Part shown: one piece after another, positions 1-6,753 of the stretch
How positions within the stretch are numbered: position 1 is the first letter of the stretch
Layout of the letters: each line of letters opens with the position of its first letter
Assembly: GCA_947174495.1 (NCBI GenBank)
Contig: CAMWJC010000026.1
Location: 1 to 38,116 of the forward strand
DNA from: an uncultured Lachnospiraceae bacterium
GTDB lineage: Bacteria > Bacillota > Clostridia > Lachnospirales > Lachnospiraceae
DNA: 38,116 nt
Direction of reading: 5' to 3'
Program-made: the position numbers and the translations under genes
Notes under the pieces: generated by a model
What the model was told of the DNA's origin: nothing
The model's database searches: none
What the model saw: only the letters and a program-made list of their open reading frames with translations

Positions 1-1
1 A

Positions 2-67
2 GAAGGTGGCGTTTCTATTGACCTTGATGATGCATTCGAGCGGTTAAATAGAAAATACTATGGATAA
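2..67 (+). CDS. C-terminal end of a type II antitoxin (partial)
   Basis: Only the last 21 codons are inside the window. They stay open from the left edge and end at a TAA that overlaps the start of the toxin gene by 8 bases. The residues visible (SIDLDDAFERLNRKYYG) are short, charged and helix-prone, as expected of an antitoxin tail that wraps the toxin. The tight overlap with a RelE/ParE-type gene is the main evidence; the DNA-binding half that would give the antitoxin family lies outside the window. Confidence 0.6.
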   Translation, partial: EGGVSIDLDDAFERLNRKYYG

Positions 68-362
68 ATACAAAGTCAGATTAAGCCCGCGGTCTTTCAG
101 AGACATTGATGATATTTTTGCATACATTGCGCTGGAGAAATTGTCTCTTGAAAATGCCAAAGGACAGACAGACCGTATTTGGACGGCATTGAAAAAGTTA
201 GATACCTTTCCGCAATCACACCAGGAGCGTACGGAAGGTAGATATTCAGGAAAAGGATATCGCCAGTTGTTAATAGACAACTATATTGCTATATTCAGAA
301 TTGATGAACTTAATAAAGTCGTTCATGTTGTAACTGTACAGTATCAAGGACGGAATATGTAG
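60..362 (+). CDS. RelE/ParE-family toxin of a toxin-antitoxin module
   Basis: This 100-residue protein has the size and layout of the RelE/ParE superfamily. A beta strand and helix carry the VRLSPRSFRDIDDIFAYI segment (residues 6-23), and the C-terminal half ends in the strand-rich YRQLLIDNYIAIFRIDE and VVHVVTVQYQGR segments. Family members either cleave mRNA on the ribosome (RelE) or poison gyrase (ParE); the sequence alone does not tell me which. The ATG lies inside the antitoxin's last codons, so the pair is translationally coupled. A strong hairpin follows the stop at once. Function is inferred from fold-type similarity and gene order. Confidence 0.85.
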   Translation: MDKYKVRLSPRSFRDIDDIFAYIALEKLSLENAKGQTDRIWTALKKLDTFPQSHQERTEGRYSGKGYRQLLIDNYIAIFRIDELNKVVHVVTVQYQGRNM

Positions 363-403
363 AAAGCAATCGCCCAGAGGGATATTACTTGGGCGATTGC
401 TTT
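363..403 (+). terminator. Strong hairpin terminator after the toxin gene
   Basis: A perfect 14-bp stem, AAAGCAATCGCCCA paired with TGGGCGATTGCTTT, encloses a 13-nt loop and starts one base after the toxin stop codon. The tail is A/T-rich rather than a pure T-run. It separates the toxin-antitoxin pair from the MFS gene. Confidence 0.75.
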
Positions 404-456
404 ATAGATAACTGTTTATTTTTACAAACCCACACTAATGAAAAGGAGAGCATATC

Positions 457-1719
457 ATGAAAGATATCAGTCGTAAAAACTGGGCTTTGATCTGGATTCT
501 GGGCATGACAGGGCAAATCTGCTGGAACATTGAAAATTCCTGGTTCAACAACTTTGTATATGATAAGATTGCTCCGGAACCGGCAATTGTTTCGTGGATG
601 GTAGGGGTCAGTGCCGTGGTGTCAACCTTTTGTGCCTTTCTGGTAGGCACATGGGGAGACAGGAAAGGGAAGCGTAAACCTTTTATCTGTATCGGATATA
701 TTTTCTGGGGGCTGTTTACATTCCTTTTTGGGGCAACGGAAATGATTCCGAAAAATCCGCTTTTACTTGCGGCTGCTACAGTAGTTCTGGCGGATGCCGT
801 GATGAGCTTTTTTGGATCGGTGGGAAATGACGGCGGTTTTTCTCCCTGGACAACGGATATCTCCAACGAGCAAAATCGTGGAAAGTTAGGCGGTGCGTTG
901 GCAGTGATGCCTGTTTTTGCAACAATCTTCGGCGCGGTGGTTTCCGGAATTTTAATTGAGAAGCTGGACTTTTTTGCATTCTTTGGTTTGATGGGAGGAA
1001 TCGTGGCAGCGGTAGGAATCGCTTCGCTGTTTACGCTGGAAGATGCTCCTACTCTGATCCCCAAAAAAGATGAAAAGGGTTTTTGGCATCAATTCCTATC
1101 TGTGTTTAATTGGAATACTGTCAGGGAAAATCAGGAGCTTTTCTGGGTTTTTATTGTGATGACCGTGTATTTTATAGGCTTTAATGTGTATTTTCCCTAT
1201 ATTACCATTTATTTTGTGAATTACTTAGAGTATGACTATGGCATGACCGGCATTATTCAGGGAGTAGGCCTTCTGGCGGCCTCAGCGCTGACGATTCCGG
1301 CCGCAAAGCTGATTGATAAAGGTAAGATGACGACTGTTATTTTTGGTGCGCTGGTCTGCAATACGGTGGGATTGGTACTGGTGAGTATTTCCCAGATGCT
1401 TCCGGTTCTTTTACTGGGAGTTTTCGGAGCAGGGATTGGTTATATTCTGGTACTTCAGACGCTGACCGCATGGATGAAAAATCTTTATCCGGAGGAACAG
1501 CGGGGGCAGTTTGATGGAATTAAACAGATATTCTTCGTATGTATTCCCATGATTGCGGGACCCGCCATTGCCGCGCCGGTAATCAATTACCTTGGCGTTC
1601 AAAGGGAAGTGAACGGTACACTGGGCATGGTGCCATCTCCCAGTCTGTTTTTGATTTCGGCTATTTTGACTTTATTTACCTTAATACCGTTAGTTATTGC
1701 TGCGAAGCATCATAATTAA
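457..1719 (+). CDS. Major facilitator superfamily transporter
   Basis: This 420-residue polytopic membrane protein has about 12 hydrophobic segments. The cytoplasmic loop after the second helix reads GTWGDRKGKRKPF (about residues 64-76), which is the MFS signature. It resembles sugar-cation symporter or SLC45-like members, but the substrate is not evident. An AAGGAGAG ribosome site precedes the ATG. A gene for a DUF2804 protein follows 69 bases downstream; because a candidate promoter lies in that gap, the two may be only partly co-transcribed. Confidence is high for the family and low for any substrate. Confidence 0.88.
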   Translation: MKDISRKNWALIWILGMTGQICWNIENSWFNNFVYDKIAPEPAIVSWMVGVSAVVSTFCAFLVGTWGDRKGKRKPFICIGYIFWGLFTFLFGATEMIPKNPLLLAAATVVLADAVMSFFGSVGNDGGFSPWTTDISNEQNRGKLGGALAVMPVFATIFGAVVSGILIEKLDFFAFFGLMGGIVAAVGIASLFTLEDAPTLIPKKDEKGFWHQFLSVFNWNTVRENQELFWVFIVMTVYFIGFNVYFPYITIYFVNYLEYDYGMTGIIQGVGLLAASALTIPAAKLIDKGKMTTVIFGALVCNTVGLVLVSISQMLPVLLLGVFGAGIGYILVLQTLTAWMKNLYPEEQRGQFDGIKQIFFVCIPMIAGPAIAAPVINYLGVQREVNGTLGMVPSPSLFLISAILTLFTLIPLVIAAKHHN

Positions 1720-1743
1720 CAGTCAGCCTGTAGTGTTTATTGT

Positions 1744-1771
1744 GTGACAGGGCTGTATGGATTTTTATAGT
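1744..1771 (+). promoter_or_regulatory. Candidate promoter for the DUF2804 gene
   Basis: GTGACA and TATAGT are separated by 16 bases, 18 bases upstream of a GTG start that has its own AAAGGAGG site. It is a reasonable but not strong sigma-A match. Confidence 0.35.
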
Positions 1772-1788
1772 AAAAGGAGGAATTACAC

Positions 1789-2817
1789 GTGGAACGAGAA
1801 TTATTAGAGAGAGGGCCGGTACTGGACAAAAAGGGACGTCCCATTCCGGGGTATTCCAGAAGAAGTACACTTATTTATGACCGAAAAGCAATCAAAGCGC
1901 CTCCGTGGCGGATCAAGGAGTGGGATTTTTATCAGATTTCCAATGATCATCTTTGCCTGCAGTTTACTATCGGTCATGCCGCTTATGCTGGACAGGTGAG
2001 CCTGATGCTTTTTGATTTTCAAAAAGGAAAGAAATATTTGGATGAAAGCCAGATCCTGGCGCTGCCATTCAATTCCCTGCATATGCCGGCCAATGCGGAG
2101 GAGGATCATACCTTGTCCTATTCTCATAAAGGACTTCCCAATAAGTATGGGAACAGTGATATTTTTATGAGCTTTGAGGTGGTTTCCGATAAGCGCATTT
2201 TGACCTGCAGATGGAAGGATCTGGAGGCAATGATCACTTTGGAGAGGCAGAATCCGGATTCCTTAGTGGTCAATCTGCCTTTTGATGAATATGAACACGC
2301 TTTTTATTACAATCATAAGATCAACTGTATGACAGCAGAAGGCTATATCCGGACGCACAATCATGAGTGGAAATTTGAGAAGAAGGATTCTTTTGGGATT
2401 CTGGACTGGGGCAGAGGTGTATGGCCGTTTCACAATGAGTGGTACTGGAGTAACGGAAGCGGATGGATTAACGGAGAAATGTTCGGCTTCAATCTGGGAT
2501 GCGGGTTTGGAAATACGGATATTGCCAGTGAAAATATGCTTTTTTATAAGGGAAAATCCCATAAGCTGGGAAAAGTAGACTTTGAGCTGGGAAAGAATTA
2601 CATGGATACTTGGCATCTGCGCGACCGGGAGGGAAGACTGGATTTACGGCTTGATCCTGTTTATGACCGGGAGACGAAGATCAAGCTGCTTTGGGTGGAT
2701 AATCACTGCCATCAGATGTTTGGAAGCTTTTCCGGAACAGCAGTGCTGGACGATGGAACTACTCTTGAGATTAAGGATGTGATTTCCTTTGCGGAGCATG
2801 CGGTGAATAATTGGTAA
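1789..2817 (+). CDS. DUF2804 family protein
   Basis: This 342-residue soluble protein matches the DUF2804 family in length and in its segments: an N-terminal GPVLDKKGRPIPGYSRRS region, then beta-rich stretches with many aromatic residues such as DWGRGVWPFHNEWYWSNGSG (about residues 205-224). The family has no established biochemical role; its strand-rich, Trp-rich composition recalls carotenoid-isomerase-like or lipocalin-like barrels, but that is speculation. The start is a GTG placed 8 bases after an AAAGGAGG site. It follows the MFS transporter on the same strand, so a joint uptake or modification role is possible but unproven. It converges on the broken lipoprotein gene, with one base between the two stop codons. 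Confidence 0.8.
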   Translation: MERELLERGPVLDKKGRPIPGYSRRSTLIYDRKAIKAPPWRIKEWDFYQISNDHLCLQFTIGHAAYAGQVSLMLFDFQKGKKYLDESQILALPFNSLHMPANAEEDHTLSYSHKGLPNKYGNSDIFMSFEVVSDKRILTCRWKDLEAMITLERQNPDSLVVNLPFDEYEHAFYYNHKINCMTAEGYIRTHNHEWKFEKKDSFGILDWGRGVWPFHNEWYWSNGSGWINGEMFGFNLGCGFGNTDIASENMLFYKGKSHKLGKVDFELGKNYMDTWHLRDREGRLDLRLDPVYDRETKIKLLWVDNHCHQMFGSFSGTAVLDDGTTLEIKDVISFAEHAVNNW

Positions 2818-2818
2818 T

Positions 2819-3295
2819 TTACATAGTGCCCTGCCGACCACCTGCCCGACCGCCAAGAACCGTGGAGCCCTTTAACATATCCCACGAAAAGTTATTAATG
2901 GGCTGGCGGGATACCAGGAAATTTCCGGCACGCTGTGTCAGCTGGGCAAAATTGACTACATAATCCTTTGTACCGCCTGCATAGGTATAGATAGTGGACT
3001 CGCTTCCCATAAAGCCAATGTCAGCCTCATCGGTAAGCACGGCGGTCATGGTCTTATCGGCACCGAAACCGGTTACCAGTGTCAGGTCGATGCCTTCATC
3101 TGCAAAGTACCCCTCTTCAATGGCAACGTACATGGGAGCGTAAAAGATGGAGTGGGCGACCTCGTTTAAAGTTACCGGTTTAAGGGAACTGCTTCCTTTT
3201 CCTGTAGCTGACTTAGCGCCGCATCCTGCGAGGGAAGCCGTAATAAGAAGCGAGACAAGGAGCAGGGCAGCCCCCTTTTTCAGTATATTTTTCAT
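2819..3295 (-). pseudogene. Truncated NMT1/SsuA-type ABC substrate-binding lipoprotein
   Basis: The reading frame begins like a solute-binding lipoprotein of the NMT1/THI5 (SsuA, ThiY) type. It has a signal peptide with lipobox LAGC (about residues 21-24), then the family segments FYAPMYVAIEEGYFADEGID and TAVLTDEADIGFMGSESTIY. It stops after about 158 codons at LGGRAGGRQGTM. That is the point where intact members continue for another 150 or more residues, so the second lobe is missing. The stop lies one base from the end of the convergent DUF2804 gene, suggesting a deletion that joined the two. No permease or ATPase gene is nearby. The start chosen is the ATG at 3295, preceded by GGAGG; the TTG at 3307 would overlap that site. 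Confidence 0.82.
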
Positions 3296-3301
3296 AATAA
3301 C

Positions 3302-3400
3302 CTCCAAATAGGATTAAGCCGGCCGTTTTTCGTGCCGGCACATGTTGCTTTATCCTATGCGGGGATTGAGAAAAGTAGCGTGTCCTGCATGTACTTTTTC
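3302..3400 (-). promoter_or_regulatory. Structured 5' leader of the broken lipoprotein gene; possible riboswitch or attenuator
   Basis: On the minus strand the untranslated leader can form two hairpins. Next to the ribosome site, ATAGGAT (3352-3358) pairs with ATCCTAT (3308-3314) and encloses a GCCGGC/GCCGGC inner stem (3334-3339 with 3318-3323). Upstream, AAAAGTA pairs with TACTTTT (within 3370-3400). The outer arm ends one base before the GGAGG, so folding could control ribosome access. I could not match it to a known riboswitch class (not TPP, guanidine-I, SAM or fluoride as far as I can tell). Confidence 0.4.
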
Positions 3401-3430
3401 TAGACAAGAGACGACAAGATAGGATATACT
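3401..3430 (+). promoter_or_regulatory. Candidate promoter for the SPFH zinc-ribbon operon
   Basis: TAGACA and TATACT are separated by 18 bases, upstream of the AAGGAGG-preceded ATG at 3467. It is the only plausible sigma-A site in the short gap. Confidence 0.4.
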
Positions 3431-3466
3431 ATATTTAATAGGGCAAATCTTAAGGAGGATAAAATT

Positions 3467-4804
3467 ATGGGTTTAATTAAGGCAATTACCAGTGCCGCAG
3501 GCGGTGTTCTGGCGGATCAGTATAAAGAGTATTTTTACTGTGATGCATTGGATACAGATGTGCTGGTTACCAAAGGAAAGAAGCGTACCAGCGCAAGAAG
3601 CGGTGGAAATAACAGAGGAGAAGAGAATATCATCTCCAACGGTTCGGTGGTAGCTGTCAATGAAGGACAGTGTATGATCATCGTGGATCAGGGAAAGGTT
3701 GTCGAATTTTGTGCAGAGGCAGGGGAGTTTACTTATGATACCTCTTCAGAACCAAGTTTATTCTGTGGAAATCTGGGACAAAATATCATGCGTACCTTTG
3801 CTACAATAGGAAAGCGTTTTACTTTTGGCGGTGATACGGCAAAAGATCAGAGGATTTATTTTTTCAATACCAAGGAAATTATGGGAAATAAATACGGAAC
3901 TGCCAATCCGGTTCCTTTCCGTGTAGTTGATAATAATATCGGCTTGGATATCGATATTTCTATCCGTTGTAATGGCGAGTATTCTTATAAGATTACAGAC
4001 CCGCTTTTGTTCTATACCAATGTATGCGGAAACGTTACAAGTGATTATGAAAGAACCGAGATTGACAGTCAGCTTAAGGCGGAGCTGATGACGGCTCTGC
4101 AGCCGGCATTTGCTAAGATTTCCGCAATGGGAATTCGTTATAGTTCAGTTCCGGCACATACTATGGAACTTGCAGATGCTTTGAACGAAGTTCTTTCCGA
4201 AAAATGGGCACAGCTTCGCGGTATTGAGATAGTTTCCTTCGGTATTAATGCTATGAAGGCATCCGAAGAGGATGAGGCAATGATCAAAGAACTGCAAAAG
4301 AATGCAGTGCTGCGCAATCCTAATATGGCAGCGGCAACGCTGGTAGGTGCACAGGCAGAGGCTATGAAGGCGGCTGCTTCCAATGAATCTACTGGTCCTA
4401 TGATGGCTTTTGCAGGTATGAATATGGCAACTCAGGCCGGAGGTATGAATGCACAGCAGTTGTTCCAGATGGGACAGCAGATGGGACAGCAGGCAGCACC
4501 TGCAGCAGCTCCGGCACCCGCAGCAGCTCCTGTATCAGGCTGGACCTGCAGCTGTGGTCAGACAGGCAACACAGGAAAATTCTGTTCCGAGTGTGGAAAA
4601 GAAAAACCTGCGGCAGAAGGTTGGACTTGCTCCTGCGGTGCAGTAAATAAAGGAAAGTTCTGTTCACAGTGTGGTGCTAAGAAACCGGCAGGAGAACCTT
4701 TGTACAGATGTGATAAGTGTGGATGGGAACCAGAGGACCCGAAGAATCCGCCTAAGTTCTGTCCTGAGTGCGGAGATCCCTTTGATGAGAACGATATTAA
4801 ATGA
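3467..4804 (+). CDS. SPFH-domain protein with C-terminal zinc ribbons (YdjI-like)
   Basis: This 445-residue protein begins MGLIKAITSAAGGVLADQYK and carries an SPFH/band-7-like core to about residue 300. Such proteins form membrane-associated rings or rafts; annotation pipelines often call this subfamily 'virion core protein'. A Met/Gln/Ala/Pro-rich linker (about 305-355) leads to three zinc ribbons: CSCG..CSECG and CSCG..CSQCG (about 358-405), then CDKCG..CPECG (about 415-436). The ATG follows AAGGAGG. It overlaps the next reading frame by four bases, and the three downstream genes also encode zinc-ribbon or membrane proteins, as in the B. subtilis pspA-ydjGHI operon. Here pspA is absent. The likely role is membrane-stress organisation, by analogy. 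Confidence 0.85.
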   Translation: MGLIKAITSAAGGVLADQYKEYFYCDALDTDVLVTKGKKRTSARSGGNNRGEENIISNGSVVAVNEGQCMIIVDQGKVVEFCAEAGEFTYDTSSEPSLFCGNLGQNIMRTFATIGKRFTFGGDTAKDQRIYFFNTKEIMGNKYGTANPVPFRVVDNNIGLDIDISIRCNGEYSYKITDPLLFYTNVCGNVTSDYERTEIDSQLKAELMTALQPAFAKISAMGIRYSSVPAHTMELADALNEVLSEKWAQLRGIEIVSFGINAMKASEEDEAMIKELQKNAVLRNPNMAAATLVGAQAEAMKAAASNESTGPMMAFAGMNMATQAGGMNAQQLFQMGQQMGQQAAPAAAPAPAAAPVSGWTCSCGQTGNTGKFCSECGKEKPAAEGWTCSCGAVNKGKFCSQCGAKKPAGEPLYRCDKCGWEPEDPKNPPKFCPECGDPFDENDIK

Positions 4805-4818
4805 CGGGAGAAGCAAAG

Positions 4819-5928
4819 ATGAGTGAGTTTGACACGAATCTAGATGCCCAAACAACAGACACTTTAGAGGAAACAGACAAAAAATGTCCGTCCTGCGGCG
4901 GGGTCATGGATTTTGACCCCGCAACGGGAGGTTTGAGTTGTCCTTACTGCGGTCATACAGAAGAAATCCAAACCCGGGAGGGTAATGAGGCGGCAGAAGA
5001 ACTGGCGTTGGAAGATGCAGACAAGGTGGAAAACTGTGACTGGGGTGTAGCCAAAAAGACAGTAATTTGTAAGGCATGTGGTGCAGAATCTGTTTATGAT
5101 GCGTTGGAGATTTCGGCAGTATGTCCTTTTTGCGGATCTAATCAGGTAATGGAGGCAGCGGATCAAAATACTATGGCGCCCGGAGGTGTGGTGCCTTTTC
5201 AGATTTCGGATAAACAGGCTTCGGATCTGTTTAAAAACTGGATCAGGCATAAGTGGTTTTGTCCTAAGATGGCAAAGGAAAGCGCAAAAGCGAAGAATTT
5301 TAAGGGAATCTACTTACCGTTTTGGACCTTTGACGCACTGACCAAATCTCAATACAGTGGTGAGTATGGCAAGGATAAAGTACTGAAAAAGAGAGATGGC
5401 AAGACTGAGGTGAAAACTACCTGGTATTCGGTGCGGGGTGAGCACGAGCAGTTTTTCGATGATGAGCTGATTTGTGCGACAACAAACCATAATCAGTCCA
5501 TGATCCGGGGGGTGGAACCTTTTAATACAGCAGACAATAAGGTATATAAGCCGGAATATGTTGCCGGATTTGCGGCAGAGCGCTATGCAGTCGGGATTAA
5601 GGACGCTTGGCAGATGGCTAAGCAAAGCATCAAATTTAAGCTTCACAACAGCATTCAAAAGCGTATTATAAGTGAATATCATGCTGATCGTGTACGGAAT
5701 CTGCAGATTAATTCAACCTTTTCTAAATTAACTTATAAATACCTTCTGCTTCCGGTATGGATATCCAGTTATAAGTATAAAGAAAAAGTATACCAGTTTA
5801 TGGTGAACGGTCAGACCGGTAAGGTATCCGGCAAGACGCCGATATCCATTCCTAAGATAATTATAACAGTAGTGGCAGTTGTTCTTATTCTGATCCTGAT
5901 TGGTATGTTAGGCCAATATATCGGATAA
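4819..5928 (+). CDS. TFIIB-type zinc-ribbon membrane protein (YdjG-like)
   Basis: About 369 residues. Two zinc ribbons lie near the N-terminus: CPSCGG..CPYCG (about 23-45) and CKACGAE..CPFCGS (about 77-105). A strand-rich middle region contains FKGIYLPFWTFDA, and one C-terminal transmembrane helix (IIITVVAVVLILILIGML) comes just before the end. This is the layout of the 'TFIIB-type zinc ribbon-containing protein' family, sometimes mislabelled as a replication factor Y helicase; no helicase motif is present. An ATG at 4801 overlaps the previous stop, but GGGAG placed 8 bases before the ATG at 4819 makes the later start more likely. It probably works with its two neighbours at the membrane. Confidence 0.82.
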   Translation: MSEFDTNLDAQTTDTLEETDKKCPSCGGVMDFDPATGGLSCPYCGHTEEIQTREGNEAAEELALEDADKVENCDWGVAKKTVICKACGAESVYDALEISAVCPFCGSNQVMEAADQNTMAPGGVVPFQISDKQASDLFKNWIRHKWFCPKMAKESAKAKNFKGIYLPFWTFDALTKSQYSGEYGKDKVLKKRDGKTEVKTTWYSVRGEHEQFFDDELICATTNHNQSMIRGVEPFNTADNKVYKPEYVAGFAAERYAVGIKDAWQMAKQSIKFKLHNSIQKRIISEYHADRVRNLQINSTFSKLTYKYLLLPVWISSYKYKEKVYQFMVNGQTGKVSGKTPISIPKIIITVVAVVLILILIGMLGQYIG

Positions 5929-5980
5929 GAGGGGAGCAGAACAGGAAAAGCCATAAATGTTCAGGAAGGAAACAATACAT

Positions 5981-6751
5981 ATGAGCATTATTTCTATTGT
6001 AGGCATAATTATTATATTGGTTTTGATTCTGGTGATTTTTGGCTGGATTTATTTCTTTATTCGTAAGGCCAAAAGAGCGGTAGAGTCATTTTCCAGAGAA
6101 GCTTTTGGTACATCGGATATTATGCAGGGTTTGAAGCAGGCAGAGCAGGAGTACTCCGTTACACCGAAGTCTGTTTCGGCGATGACCAGCTTGTATCTTC
6201 CTAAAATTAAAAGAGATTTTCCGGAATTTCATTATGATGAGATGAAGGTCAGGGCAGAAAATGTCCTGACTTCTTATCTGCTTGCCGTGGATCAGATGAG
6301 CGCGGGTGTCCTGAAAGAGGGCAATCAGGAGCTTAAGGATAAGCTGAGTATGCGGATTGAAATGCTTAAAGGGGCGGGACAGCGAGAGCATTTTGGGAGC
6401 ATAAAGCTTCACAGGACGGAGATTACGGACTATAAGAAACGTAACGGAACCTGTATCATTACGTTTCAGACTTCTCTGCAGTATTATCATACGAGGAAAG
6501 ACGAAAACGGAAAAATACTCGAAGGCAGGGAGGATATGCTGACCCAGAGTAAATACAATACAGATGTTATTTATATACAGGACAGGGAATTACTAAAGGA
6601 TGAAAGGGATTTATCCCTTGGAATTAACTGCCCCAACTGTGGAGCTCCTATATCGGGGACGGGAAGCAAAGTCTGCGAATACTGCGGTACACCGGTGGTT
6701 GAGCTTAACATTTATGCATGGACCTTCAGTAATGTTACAGAGGAAAATTAG
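5981..6751 (+). CDS. Tim44-like membrane protein with C-terminal zinc ribbon (YdjH-like)
   Basis: About 256 residues: one N-terminal transmembrane helix (roughly residues 2-25, ISIVGIIIILVLILVIFGWI), then a basic stretch, an alpha/beta domain similar to Tim44-like domains (about 70-215), and a C-terminal zinc ribbon CPNCG..CEYCG. I prefer the ATG at 5981, where AGGAAGG lies 11 bases upstream and the membrane helix begins directly; an in-frame ATG at 5957 would add eight residues. It is the third gene of the zinc-ribbon membrane run and its stop is two bases before the helicase start. A partner of the SPFH and TFIIB-ribbon proteins is inferred from order and shared ribbons. Confidence 0.75.
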   Translation: MSIISIVGIIIILVLILVIFGWIYFFIRKAKRAVESFSREAFGTSDIMQGLKQAEQEYSVTPKSVSAMTSLYLPKIKRDFPEFHYDEMKVRAENVLTSYLLAVDQMSAGVLKEGNQELKDKLSMRIEMLKGAGQREHFGSIKLHRTEITDYKKRNGTCIITFQTSLQYYHTRKDENGKILEGREDMLTQSKYNTDVIYIQDRELLKDERDLSLGINCPNCGAPISGTGSKVCEYCGTPVVELNIYAWTFSNVTEEN

Positions 6752-6753
6752 TT

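Noticed and set aside
435-1064. A minus-strand reading frame opposite the MFS gene
   Set aside because: It is low in complexity and a mirror of the transporter codons, with no ribosome site.
4801-5928. Replication factor Y (PriA) helicase, a label often given to this family
   Set aside because: No Walker or helicase motifs are present; only zinc ribbons and a C-terminal membrane helix are visible.
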